Assembly (NCBI GenBank): GCA_002361175.1
Contig: DESG01000182.1
Span: 1 to 28,935 of the forward strand
Length of the DNA: 28,935 nt
From: Lachnoclostridium sp. UBA3320
GTDB lineage: Bacteria; Bacillota; Clostridia; Lachnospirales; Lachnospiraceae
Direction: 5' to 3'
Positions 6,728 through 15,417 of the stretch are shown here, piece by piece (positions within the stretch are counted from its first letter, which is position 1; each line of letters starts with the position of its first letter). The translations under genes and the position numbers were made by a program. The notes under the pieces were generated by a model, which made no database searches, was not told where the DNA came from, and worked only from the letters and a program-made list of their open reading frames with translations.

Positions 6728-8311
6728 ATGAATTTTGAAGAATTATGTTTAGACCCAAGGATTTTAAAAGCAGTTACAGAGATGGGCTTTGAACAGGCAA
6801 GTCCTATTCAAGCGCAAGCAATTCCAGTAGCTATTGAAGGCAGAGATATGATAGGACAGGCACAGACAGGTACTGGAAAAACTGCCGCATTTGGCATACC
6901 TCTTTTGCAAAGGGTTGACCCACATAATAAAAAATTACAGGCTGTTGTATTATGTCCTACAAGGGAACTTGCTATACAGTGTGCTGATGAAATGCGTAAG
7001 TTTGCCAAATTTATGCATGGCATAAAGATTTTGCCTATTTATGGTGGACAGGATATTTCAAAGCAAATACGCTCACTTAAAGGTGGCACACAAGTTATTA
7101 TAGGTACACCAGGAAGGGTTATAGACCATATTAATCGCCACACATTAAAGATGCAGCATGTTGGTGTAGTGGTGCTTGATGAGGCTGATGAAATGCTCAA
7201 TATGGGCTTTCGAGAAGACATTGAAACTATTCTTGAAAATCTTCCAGAAAAACACCAAACATTACTTTTTTCTGCAACAATGCCAAAACCTATTTTAGAA
7301 ATAGCAGGCAATTATCTTAAAGACCCTGAAGTGATAAAAGTTGTAAAGAAGGAACTTACTGTTCCTGAGATAGAGCAGTATTATTACGAAGTAAATCCTC
7401 GCAAGAAAAGTGAAGTGCTTTCAAGACTTATTGATATGTATGATCCTGAACTTTCTCTTGTATTTTGCAATACAAAACGCAAAGTGGATGAACTTGTTGA
7501 AGACCTTAAAGGCAGAGGATATTTTGTAGCAGGACTTCATGGAGACTTGAAACAGTCGCAGCGTGATAGGGTAATGAGTGGTTTTCGCAATGGACGCACT
7601 GATATTCTTGTGGCTACAGACGTTGCAGCAAGAGGAATTGATGTAGATGATGTGGAAGCAGTGTTTAATTATGATGTGCCACAAGATGATGAATACTATG
7701 TGCACAGAATAGGAAGGACAGGACGTGCAGGAAGGACAGGACGTGCATTTACTCTTGTAGTAGGACGTGAAATATATAAACTTAAGGATATACAAAGGTA
7801 TTGTAAGACAAGGATTAAACGTCAGCCTATACCATCTGTCAATGATATAACTGAAATTAAGGCAGAGAAAATTTTAGAAAAGGCTTCTTCAATAATTGAA
7901 AATGAAAATCTTGGAAAGATGGTTGATATTTTAGAAGAACATCTTGACGAGAGAGATTATTCTTCACTTGAAATGGCAGCAGCACTCCTTATGATGCATA
8001 TGGGAGATGGTGAAACTATTTCTGAGGAAATGAGGACAGATGATTTTGGTGATACAGGCGCAGAGCCAGGTATGGTACGTCTCTTTATTAATATTGGCAA
8101 AAAGCAGAATGTGCGCATAGGTGATATATTAGGCGCAGTTGCTGGTGAATCTGGCATGGAAGGAGAATTAGTCGGAGCGATTGATATGTATGATAAATAT
8201 ACTTTTGTAGAAGTTCCAAGAGAATATGCAGCAGATGTTATAGATGCAATGAAACATGCAAAGATAAAAGGAAAATCTGTCAATGTAGAGCCAGCCAATA
8301 AAAAAGACTAA
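6728..8311 (+). CDS. DEAD-box ATP-dependent RNA helicase (DeaD/CsdA-like)
   Basis: A 527-residue protein unwinds RNA duplexes using ATP, probably in ribosome assembly or RNA turnover. All superfamily 2 motifs are visible in order: Q motif (FEQASPIQAQAIP), AQTGTGKT, PTRELA, TPGRV, DEAD, SAT, then in the second RecA domain VFCNTKRKVDEL, ATDVAARGIDV and HRIGRTGRAG. The last 80 residues (VRLFINIGKKQNVRIGDILGAV...) are a DbpA/CsdA-type RNA-binding domain, which in DbpA contacts 23S rRNA. I start at 6728 because Q-motif helicases begin there (MNFEEL) and AGAAAGGA lies at 6707-6714; an in-frame ATG at 6692 has no ribosome site. Confidence 0.95.
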   Translation: MNFEELCLDPRILKAVTEMGFEQASPIQAQAIPVAIEGRDMIGQAQTGTGKTAAFGIPLLQRVDPHNKKLQAVVLCPTRELAIQCADEMRKFAKFMHGIKILPIYGGQDISKQIRSLKGGTQVIIGTPGRVIDHINRHTLKMQHVGVVVLDEADEMLNMGFREDIETILENLPEKHQTLLFSATMPKPILEIAGNYLKDPEVIKVVKKELTVPEIEQYYYEVNPRKKSEVLSRLIDMYDPELSLVFCNTKRKVDELVEDLKGRGYFVAGLHGDLKQSQRDRVMSGFRNGRTDILVATDVAARGIDVDDVEAVFNYDVPQDDEYYVHRIGRTGRAGRTGRAFTLVVGREIYKLKDIQRYCKTRIKRQPIPSVNDITEIKAEKILEKASSIIENENLGKMVDILEEHLDERDYSSLEMAAALLMMHMGDGETISEEMRTDDFGDTGAEPGMVRLFINIGKKQNVRIGDILGAVAGESGMEGELVGAIDMYDKYTFVEVPREYAADVIDAMKHAKIKGKSVNVEPANKKD

Positions 8312-8337
8312 CAATTATATATAGAATAGGAGATAAG

Positions 8338-10014
8338 ATGCCAGTAACAGATTATTTGGAGCGCAATGCCAAGCTTTATAAAGATGAAATAGCATTGGTT
8401 GAGCTTAATCCAGAGGAAAAAGATACAAGAAGGATTACGTGGAAGGAATATGACTTAATAGAAACCAGCCCATTCGCACCATTTCGCAGGGAAATTACAT
8501 GGGGAGTATTTGATGAGAAAGCAAATCGTTTTGCCAATATGTTGATTGGCAGAGGTATTAAGAAAGGCGATAAGGTTGCAATTCTTATGTACAACTGTCT
8601 GGAATGGCTGCCAATTTATTTTGGTGTGCTAAAAACTGGTGCTATTGCAGTGCCATTTAATTTCCGGTATGACGCAGAGGAAATTTTATATTGTGCCAAG
8701 TTAGCAGAGGTTGATATAATTGTATTTGGTTTTGAGTTTATTGGAAGAATTGAAGCCAATGCAATGGAGCTTAGCAAAGGGCGGCTGCTTATATATGTTG
8801 GGGATAACTGTCCAAGGTTTGCAGAAAGCTATATGGAACTGGTTGCAGACTGTTCTAGCCAACCGCCAGATATTAAAATCACAGAAGATGACTATGGGGC
8901 AATTTATTTTTCATCTGGTACTACAGGATTCCCAAAGGCAATTTTACATAAACACCAGAGTCTTACACAAGCAGCACAGATGGAACAGGTACATCATCAG
9001 ACTTCAAGGGAAGATACATTTCTTTGCATACCTCCGCTGTACCACACTGGCGCAAAGATGCACTGGATGGGAAGCCTTGTGGCAGGAAGCAAGGCAGTGC
9101 TTTTAAAAGGTACAAAGCCAGAGACTATACTTTCGGCTATATCAGGTGAGCATTGCACAATAGTATGGCTTTTGGTGCCATGGGCGCAGGATATACTGGA
9201 TGTACTTGATAATGGCACCGTAAATATGAAAGATTATGAATTAAAACAGTGGAGGCTTATGCATATTGGTGCACAGCCAGTCCCGCCATCACTGATTAAG
9301 AGGTGGAAAGAATATTTTCCAGACCACAAATATGATACTAATTATGGGCTTTCAGAGTCAACAGGACCTGGATGTGTTCACCTTGGGATTGAAAACATAC
9401 ACAAGGCTGGAGCAATAGGAGTACCTGGATATAGATGGGAGTGTAAAATTGTAGATGACAGCGGACAAGAGGTTATACAGGGAGATGTAGGCGAGCTTGT
9501 TGTAAAAGGACCAGGAGTTATGTCCTGTTATTATAATAATCCAGAAGCGACAGATGAAGTCTTAAAGGATGGATGGTTATATACAGGGGATATGGCAATG
9601 CAGGATAGTGACGGATTTTATTATTTGGTAGACAGAAAGAAAGATGTTATAGTAAGTGGTGGGGAAAATATTTATCCAGTCCAGATTGAGGACTTTATCC
9701 GCAGACATAGTAAGGTAAAAGATGTGGCTGTTATCGGACTTCCTGACAGAAGGCTTGGTGAAAAGACAGCGGCTGTTATTGAGATAAAGAATGGAATGAA
9801 GTGTACTATAGAAGAGATTTCGGACTTTTGTATGGAGCTTCCAAAATATAAACGTCCAAAGGAATTTATTTTTGAGGAGATTCCAAGGAATGCAACTGGC
9901 AAGATTGAGAAGCCTAAACTGCGTGAGAAGCATGGTGCAAGTAATCTTGTTGCCAGGGAAATTGAAGAAAAATATGGAAATGAGGAAAAATATGAAAGAA
10001 CTAATGATAGGTAA
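8338..10014 (+). CDS. AMP-forming acyl/aryl-CoA ligase
   Basis: This 558-residue ANL-superfamily enzyme should activate a carboxylic acid with ATP and CoA. Visible motifs are the P-loop YFSSGTTGFPKA, the adenine-site YGLSES, the hinge region YTGDMA...DRKKDVIVSGGENIYP, and the C-terminal catalytic lysine segment PRNATGKIEK. The N-terminal 55 residues hold two similar units (RITWKEYD and EITWGVFD) about 20 residues apart. It overlaps iorA by 23 bases, which implies coupled translation and a joint pathway: the substrate may be an aryl acid such as indoleacetate or phenylacetate, but a fatty acid is also possible. The ribosome site AGGAG lies five bases before the ATG and 26 bases after the helicase. 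Confidence 0.85.
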   Translation: MPVTDYLERNAKLYKDEIALVELNPEEKDTRRITWKEYDLIETSPFAPFRREITWGVFDEKANRFANMLIGRGIKKGDKVAILMYNCLEWLPIYFGVLKTGAIAVPFNFRYDAEEILYCAKLAEVDIIVFGFEFIGRIEANAMELSKGRLLIYVGDNCPRFAESYMELVADCSSQPPDIKITEDDYGAIYFSSGTTGFPKAILHKHQSLTQAAQMEQVHHQTSREDTFLCIPPLYHTGAKMHWMGSLVAGSKAVLLKGTKPETILSAISGEHCTIVWLLVPWAQDILDVLDNGTVNMKDYELKQWRLMHIGAQPVPPSLIKRWKEYFPDHKYDTNYGLSESTGPGCVHLGIENIHKAGAIGVPGYRWECKIVDDSGQEVIQGDVGELVVKGPGVMSCYYNNPEATDEVLKDGWLYTGDMAMQDSDGFYYLVDRKKDVIVSGGENIYPVQIEDFIRRHSKVKDVAVIGLPDRRLGEKTAAVIEIKNGMKCTIEEISDFCMELPKYKRPKEFIFEEIPRNATGKIEKPKLREKHGASNLVAREIEEKYGNEEKYERTNDR

Positions 10015-11719
10015 TAAAGCTGTTGCCAGAGGATTGTATGAAGCGGGATGTTCATTTATCTCAAGCTATCCAGGAACGCCAAGTACAGAAATAACAGAAG
10101 AAGCAGCACATTATAGCGATATTTACTGTGAGTGGGCACCAAATGAGAAAGTAGCTTTGGAAGCAGCACATGGTGCAACGCTTGGTGGCAAGAGGGCAGC
10201 GTGTGCCATGAAGCATGTGGGACTTAATGTGGCAGCAGACCCTTTATTTACAATTTCCTATCAAGGGGTCAATGCTGGGCTTGTCATATGTGTAGCAGAT
10301 GACCCTGGTATGCATTCTTCACAGAATGAACAGGATTCAAGGCATTATGCCATTGCTGCTAAAGTGCCTATGCTTGAACCATCAGATTCAGAAGAATGTC
10401 GTTTATTTACAAAGCGTGCTTATGAGATTTCCGAACAGTATAATACACCTGTAATTCTTAAACTGTGTACACGTGTTTCACATTCACAGAGCATTGTAAT
10501 GACGGAAGAAAGAATTGTACCAGAACAGGTACCATATATAAAAGACCCATCAAAAGTTATGATGACTTTAAATTCACGCAATGCCCATGTGCGTGTAGAA
10601 CAGAGGACAAAAGAACTGGTGCAGTATGCGGAAACATCTGGCATTAACCGTATTGAAATGGGAGATAAAGAGCTTGGAGTTATTACTTCTTCTACTTCAT
10701 ACCAGTATGCAAGGGAAGTATTTGGAGAGCATATAAGTGTTTTAAAACTTGGCATGGTTTATCCGCTTCCTGAAAAAATGATTCTGGACTTCGCATCAGA
10801 GGTTGATGAAGTTATTGTATTAGAGGAGCTTGACCCAGTTATTGAAAACCACTGTAAACAGCTTGGAATTAAAGTAAAAGGAAAAGACATATTTCCAATC
10901 TGTGGCGAATTTTCACAAAACCTGATTAGAAAGTGTTCTGGTATGGAAGTGCCAGATGGTGTGCATATAAGTGATGAAATACCTGCACGTCCGCCTGTAA
11001 TGTGTGCGGGCTGCCCGCACAGGGGAGTTTTTTATATACTGCACAAACATAATATTATGGTGTATGGTGATATCGGATGCTATACACTGGGAGCTACAGC
11101 ACCATTAAATGCGATGGATTTAAATGTATGTATGGGAGCTTCATGTTCAGGTCTTCACGGTTTTAATAAATCGATGGGCAAAGATGGAGAACACCACAGT
11201 GTTGGTGTAATTGGTGATTCAACATTTATTCACTCAGGGATAACAGGTATAACAGATATTTCCTATAATTCAAGCAATTCAACTGTTATAATCCTTGATA
11301 ATTCTATTACTGGCATGACAGGACATCAGCAAAACCCTTCCACCGGAAAAAATCTGCGTGGTGAGCCTGCTGCCAAAGTGGATTTGGAAGCACTTTGTAA
11401 AGCATTAGGATTTAACAGGGTAAGGGTGATTGACCCATATAATCTAAAAGAAACAGAAAATATAATAATGGAGGAACTGGCAGCAGATGAACCTTCTATA
11501 ATTATAAGCCGTCATCCTTGCATAATGATAAAAGGAACAGTACATAATCCGCCATTAAAAGCAGACACTTCCAAATGCTCTGGCTGTAAAAACTGTATGA
11601 ATATTGGATGCCCTGCTATTTCTGTCAGGGATAAAAAGGTGCAAATTGACCAGACTCTGTGTGTTGGTTGTAAAGTATGTTCACAGATGTGCAGGTTTGG
11701 TGCATTGGATGGTATATAA
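9992..11719 (+). CDS. iorA: Indolepyruvate ferredoxin oxidoreductase, alpha subunit
   Basis: With IorB this thiamine-diphosphate enzyme oxidatively decarboxylates arylpyruvates (indolepyruvate, phenylpyruvate) to aryl-acetyl-CoA while reducing ferredoxin; the reverse is possible with low-potential ferredoxin. The 575-residue protein has the N-terminal pyrimidine-binding part (SSYPGTPSTEI), a central PP-binding core (GDIGCYTLG, GDSTFIHSGI, LDNSITGMTGHQQ) and, at the C-terminus, two [4Fe-4S] ferredoxin motifs with Cys at 529, 532, 535, 540 and 557, 560, 563, 567. I start at 9992 (GAGGA five bases before), inside the ligase gene; the open frame extends to 9872 but no ribosome site supports it. 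Confidence 0.95.
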   Translation: MKELMIGNKAVARGLYEAGCSFISSYPGTPSTEITEEAAHYSDIYCEWAPNEKVALEAAHGATLGGKRAACAMKHVGLNVAADPLFTISYQGVNAGLVICVADDPGMHSSQNEQDSRHYAIAAKVPMLEPSDSEECRLFTKRAYEISEQYNTPVILKLCTRVSHSQSIVMTEERIVPEQVPYIKDPSKVMMTLNSRNAHVRVEQRTKELVQYAETSGINRIEMGDKELGVITSSTSYQYAREVFGEHISVLKLGMVYPLPEKMILDFASEVDEVIVLEELDPVIENHCKQLGIKVKGKDIFPICGEFSQNLIRKCSGMEVPDGVHISDEIPARPPVMCAGCPHRGVFYILHKHNIMVYGDIGCYTLGATAPLNAMDLNVCMGASCSGLHGFNKSMGKDGEHHSVGVIGDSTFIHSGITGITDISYNSSNSTVIILDNSITGMTGHQQNPSTGKNLRGEPAAKVDLEALCKALGFNRVRVIDPYNLKETENIIMEELAADEPSIIISRHPCIMIKGTVHNPPLKADTSKCSGCKNCMNIGCPAISVRDKKVQIDQTLCVGCKVCSQMCRFGALDGI

Positions 11720-11738
11720 TACAGAAAATGGAGGATAT

Positions 11739-12314
11739 ATGGATACAAAAAATATTATGATTGTTGGCGTAGGCGGGCAGGGAACTCTTCTTGCCAGCAA
11801 GGTACTTGGATATGTTCTGTTAAAACAGGGATACGATGTTAAGGTATCAGAAGTGCATGGAATGAGTCAGCGTGGCGGAAGCGTAGTAACATATGTGCGT
11901 TATGGCAGCAAAGTGTACTCCCCAGTAATTGACAAAGGAGAAGCGGACATAATTGTTTCATTTGAAGAACTAGAGGCAGCAAGATGGGCAGAGTATCTTA
12001 AACCAGGCGGGCTTGTAATTATAAATACACAGAAGATAGAGCCAATGCCTGTAATCACTGGTACAGCAGTTTATCCAGAAGATTTAACAAATAAGATGAA
12101 AAAAGCTAGTGCAGATGTTTATGCAAAAGACTTTCTTTCTGCTGCAGAAAAAGTTGGTTCTTCCAAAGCTGTAAATATTGTACTTATGGGAAAGCTTTCA
12201 ACATATTTTAAGGAAATTTCAAATGAGACTTGGCAGGAAGCATTAGAAGTCAATGTACCAGCCAAGTTCATTGAATTAAATAAAAAAGCATTTGAAGCAG
12301 GAAAAAATTTATAA
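11739..12314 (+). CDS. iorB: Indolepyruvate ferredoxin oxidoreductase, beta subunit
   Basis: The 191-residue gamma-type 2-oxoacid:ferredoxin oxidoreductase domain partners IorA. It shows the signature GVGGQGTLLASKVLG at residues 9-23 and the conserved HGMSQRGGSV loop around residue 42. The longer open frame starts at 11604 within iorA, but GGAGG at 11730-11734 sits four bases before the ATG at 11739 and the domain begins there. It follows iorA after 19 bases and is the last gene of the ligase-iorA-iorB operon, ending in a terminator. Confidence 0.94.
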   Translation: MDTKNIMIVGVGGQGTLLASKVLGYVLLKQGYDVKVSEVHGMSQRGGSVVTYVRYGSKVYSPVIDKGEADIIVSFEELEAARWAEYLKPGGLVIINTQKIEPMPVITGTAVYPEDLTNKMKKASADVYAKDFLSAAEKVGSSKAVNIVLMGKLSTYFKEISNETWQEALEVNVPAKFIELNKKAFEAGKNL

Positions 12315-12338
12315 CCGTGACATGTTTTAAAATACAAG

Positions 12339-12367
12339 GGGCAACATAAAAGCGTTGCCCTTTTTTT
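12339..12367 (+). terminator. Intrinsic terminator of the ior operon
   Basis: GGGCAAC at 12339-12345 pairs with GTTGCCC at 12354-12360 over an 8-base loop, followed by seven T (12361-12367). It lies between iorB and the convergent amidohydrolase, whose stop codon begins at the end of the T run. Confidence 0.85.
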
Positions 12368-13224
12368 CAAATATCTATTTTCAATAATCTGGCAGCATTT
12401 CTATAAAACACAAATTCCTGTTCTTCTATAGAAAGCCCGCTGTCTTTTATGGACTGTATGGATTCCTTTTGCATAGTCCAAGGGCTGTCACTTCCAAAGA
12501 AAACATTTTCTATTCCTGCAAGTCTTGCTATTTTTAAAAATTTTTCTTTTGATAGCAGTGGTGCGTCCACAGAAATAACTTCCCCAGCAGCATTTTTTCT
12601 TCTTGCTGGTGTCATTGTAAAAGAAGTATCCAACATAATATGGCATTCTGAAAGAAACGGAATAAGTTCATCCCAACAATCCCACGCACCCATATGCGCA
12701 AGAATCATTTTATCTGGCTTTAATTTCTTTACAACAGGTATGATATGCGATGGCACTGCATAGTCCTTTCCTGGAAAGCTTATATCCATACCACCATGCA
12801 CCATCACAATCATATTTTTTTCACAGGCATATTCGATAATACGCATATATCTGATATCATCTAAATAAACACCCTGAAAAACTGGATGCAGTTTGATTCC
12901 CTTTATGCCATCTTTTGCAAGTGAGTTAATAATATCTTTGTAATTATCATTGTCAGGGTGTAGGCTTCCAAAAGAAATAATCCCCTGGTCATGATATTTT
13001 TCATTTATCTGTGCCGCTGTCATGTTAATAGTTTTATACTGCGTGGGGTTTGTAGCAACAGGCAGTATTACAGAGTGGCTTATGCTGTTTTCTTTCATTG
13101 AATGTAAAAGACAGTCTAGTGTGCCATCTGTATAAGGCATGATATTTGCACTTTTGGACAGTCTGGATAGTGCTTTTACCGCAATTTCTTCAGGAAATGT
13201 ATGAACATGAAAATCAATAATCAT
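12367..13224 (-). CDS. Amidohydrolase-2 family metal-dependent hydrolase/decarboxylase
   Basis: This 285-residue TIM-barrel protein shows the family metal and catalytic residues: H6-x-H8 (FHVHTF), H113 (KLHPVF), H143 (VHGG), H177 (LAHMG) and D246 (GSDSPW). The fold is shared by ACMSD-type decarboxylases and various hydrolases, so reaction and substrate cannot be told. I start at 13224 because the domain begins with MIIDFHVH there and AGAAAGGA lies about ten bases upstream; the open frame extends to 13257 without support. It converges on the iorAB operon, which hints at, but does not prove, an aromatic substrate. Confidence 0.8.
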   Translation of the reverse strand: MIIDFHVHTFPEEIAVKALSRLSKSANIMPYTDGTLDCLLHSMKENSISHSVILPVATNPTQYKTINMTAAQINEKYHDQGIISFGSLHPDNDNYKDIINSLAKDGIKGIKLHPVFQGVYLDDIRYMRIIEYACEKNMIVMVHGGMDISFPGKDYAVPSHIIPVVKKLKPDKMILAHMGAWDCWDELIPFLSECHIMLDTSFTMTPARRKNAAGEVISVDAPLLSKEKFLKIARLAGIENVFFGSDSPWTMQKESIQSIKDSGLSIEEQEFVFYRNAARLLKIDI

Positions 13225-13336
13225 AATAAAAATTCCTTTCTGCAATTTTATATACAATCCTATTAACAGAAATAATTATACAGCGTAAAGTTTAAAATGG
13301 CAACAGTATGTATCATATCTTATAAAGAAAACAGGG

Positions 13337-13365
13337 TTTACACTCTTGCGATAATCCAGTATAAT
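13337..13365 (+). promoter_or_regulatory. Sigma-A promoter of FIST/chemoreceptor operon
   Basis: TTTACA at 13337-13342, a 17-base spacer and TATAAT at 13360-13365 lie 31 bases before the FIST gene start. Confidence 0.8.
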
Positions 13366-13395
13366 AAAAGAAAATACTAATATGGAGGTCGGTAC

Positions 13396-14451
13396 ATGAG
13401 ACAATTTTTTGGGATGAATAAAAATGGAAATTTGACAGAAGCTGTAAAAGGATTATCAAATCCGGAATTTATAATGCTTTTATCAAATGACAAGCAGTTT
13501 GAACAGCACGTGGAGGAGTTGGAGAAATTATTTCCAGGTGTGCCAAGCATAGGCTGTATTGGTATGAGCTATGACACTAGTGTAGTAGAAGAGGGAGTAG
13601 GTGTTATTGCGCATACAGATGGGGTAGAGGCTGTTGCTAATGTAATAGAGCAGGTTTCTGTAATGCCAGTAAAATATATAGAGCGTATGGAACAGGACAT
13701 AGCTAAAATTAATGCATCAGCAGATAATACCATATGTATTGACTTTTGTGCTAGTAATGATGCATGTGTACTGACAACTGTTTATAGTGCACTTAAAAAG
13801 CGGGGTATACAACTTATTGGCGGCACTGGGGATGCAGGAAAAGTTTCTGCCAATGGCAAAGTTTATGATGATGCTGCAGCATATGCACTTATTAAAAACA
13901 AAAATGGTAAAGTAAAGGCGTATAAAGAAAATATGTATAAACCTATGGATGATTATCGTTTGATTGCTTCAAAAACTGACCGCAGCAAGTACTTTCTTGG
14001 AGAGCTGAATGGAAAGCCAGCAAAAAGAGTATATCAGGATATACTGCATATTCAGGAAAGTGATATTACTAATCAGACTTTCAAAAATCCATTAGGAAAG
14101 TTAAGTGGCAAAGATATATGTATTATTTCTATAAAGGCAGTTTCAGGGGGCGGACTTGAGTGCTTTCGTCAGGTAAATGATTCTGATGTACTTACGATGC
14201 TTGAATTAAAAGATTATAGAAAGATAGTAGCTGAAACAATCGAAAAAATACATAATGATTTCAGACATATTTCTGCTGTTTTTTCTGTCAACTGCCTGTT
14301 CCGTTATCTTCTTTTCAGCCAGAATAATGATATGCAAGATTATCTTAATTCCATGGCAAGGCTTGGAAGTCATGCAGGAATGGTAGGGTATGGTGAACAC
14401 TATAACAGCCAATTTGTCAACCAATCCATGACTTGTGTAGTCTTTGAATAA
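13396..14451 (+). CDS. FIST domain sensory protein
   Basis: This 351-residue soluble protein matches the FIST N and FIST C domain pair, a predicted small-molecule-binding sensor found beside chemotaxis receptors and kinases. Features are the N-terminal part with PSIGCIGMSYDTSVVEEGVG (about 50-70), the central Gly-rich IQLIGGTGDAG (about 138-148), and the C-terminal FSVNCLFRYLLF...GYGEHYNSQFVNQSMTCVVFE, which fits the FIST C terminus. There is no signal peptide or membrane segment, so it acts in the cytoplasm. GGAGG lies eight bases before the ATG. It is followed after 24 bases by a receptor with no sensor domain of its own, so it probably supplies that receptor's input. Confidence 0.85.
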   Translation: MRQFFGMNKNGNLTEAVKGLSNPEFIMLLSNDKQFEQHVEELEKLFPGVPSIGCIGMSYDTSVVEEGVGVIAHTDGVEAVANVIEQVSVMPVKYIERMEQDIAKINASADNTICIDFCASNDACVLTTVYSALKKRGIQLIGGTGDAGKVSANGKVYDDAAAYALIKNKNGKVKAYKENMYKPMDDYRLIASKTDRSKYFLGELNGKPAKRVYQDILHIQESDITNQTFKNPLGKLSGKDICIISIKAVSGGGLECFRQVNDSDVLTMLELKDYRKIVAETIEKIHNDFRHISAVFSVNCLFRYLLFSQNNDMQDYLNSMARLGSHAGMVGYGEHYNSQFVNQSMTCVVFE

Positions 14452-14475
14452 AATTACTTATTAGGAGGATAAAAA

Positions 14476-15417
14476 ATGTTTTGGTCTAAATCTAAGAAAA
14501 AAACAGTGGCAAAACAGGAAAAGCCAGGGCTTTACCCAGTTGTATATGTGGCAGATAGTTTGCAGAACTATCAGAAAGAGTTAACACTTAAGGAAGTGGA
14601 ATCGCTTAACGAATTGAGAAAAATAAGCTCAGCATTTCAGATAGTTTTAAAAGAAGATGCGATATTGAGAGAAAAATTGGAATCATTTCATGTTGTGTTT
14701 GAATCAGTAACTCAAATATCTGGAAAGTTTGCAGATGTCAAAAAGGATATTACAAGCACAGTACATAATGTTCAACAGCAGGTAAGTGGGCTTAAGACAA
14801 GCTCAGAACAAGTGCAGGAGTGTTTTGATGGACTGCAGAGCACATTTGACAGTTTTAACAAAGCCATTGAAGATATTAAAAAATGTATGCGTCAGATAGA
14901 AAATATTGCGGACCAGACCAATATTCTTGCGCTTAATGCGACTATTGAGGCGGCAAGAGCGGGAGAACAGGGAAAGGGATTTGCAGTAGTTGCAGGAGAG
15001 GTAAAGCATTTAGCTGATGAAATTAAAGAACTGACGAGCATAGCACACGATGGCATTGAAAGTGTTGGTCAGGAAACAGAAAAGATGTATACAAGCATTA
15101 TGGTATCGGATGAAGCAGTATCACAGAGTATAGGAAATGTCGATAAGACATATAATATGTTTGATGAAATTATTGAGGCTGCAGGCAGTGCAGAAACAGT
15201 GCAGGAACAGATAACAGATGTGGTGAAAGAATCGCAGGAACACCTTCAAGGTGTCAGGCAGTCATTTACAGAAACAGAGATGCAGTATAATAAAGTTCTT
15301 GAACATATAGAGAGAGCAAATGAACTTGGAACAACGAAAAGTTCTATGTTTGAAGACATAGATAACATGCTGTCGCAAATACCGCCTATAATAAAAGATA
15401 TAGAAAATACAAATTAA
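14476..15417 (+). CDS. Soluble methyl-accepting chemotaxis-type receptor
   Basis: This 313-residue coiled-coil protein has the conserved receptor tip at about 141-182 (IENIADQTNILALNATIEAA, then RAGEQGKGFAVVAGEVKHLA), which binds CheW/CheA. It has no membrane segment, no HAMP domain and no recognisable ligand domain; its first 40 residues are Lys-rich and then a short linker. The signalling hairpin is short compared with typical receptors. The upstream FIST protein is the likely sensor. The ribosome site is AGGAGG, 7 bases before the ATG. Its stop overlaps the stop of the convergent tmcAL gene in the sequence TTAA. Confidence 0.9.
   Translation: MFWSKSKKKTVAKQEKPGLYPVVYVADSLQNYQKELTLKEVESLNELRKISSAFQIVLKEDAILREKLESFHVVFESVTQISGKFADVKKDITSTVHNVQQQVSGLKTSSEQVQECFDGLQSTFDSFNKAIEDIKKCMRQIENIADQTNILALNATIEAARAGEQGKGFAVVAGEVKHLADEIKELTSIAHDGIESVGQETEKMYTSIMVSDEAVSQSIGNVDKTYNMFDEIIEAAGSAETVQEQITDVVKESQEHLQGVRQSFTETEMQYNKVLEHIERANELGTTKSSMFEDIDNMLSQIPPIIKDIENTN

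Noticed and set aside
13321..13365. Sigma-D (flagellar) promoter before the FIST/receptor genes
   Set aside because: A GCGATAA box exists at 13348, but no TAAA lies at the required 15-base distance, while a good sigma-A promoter overlaps it.
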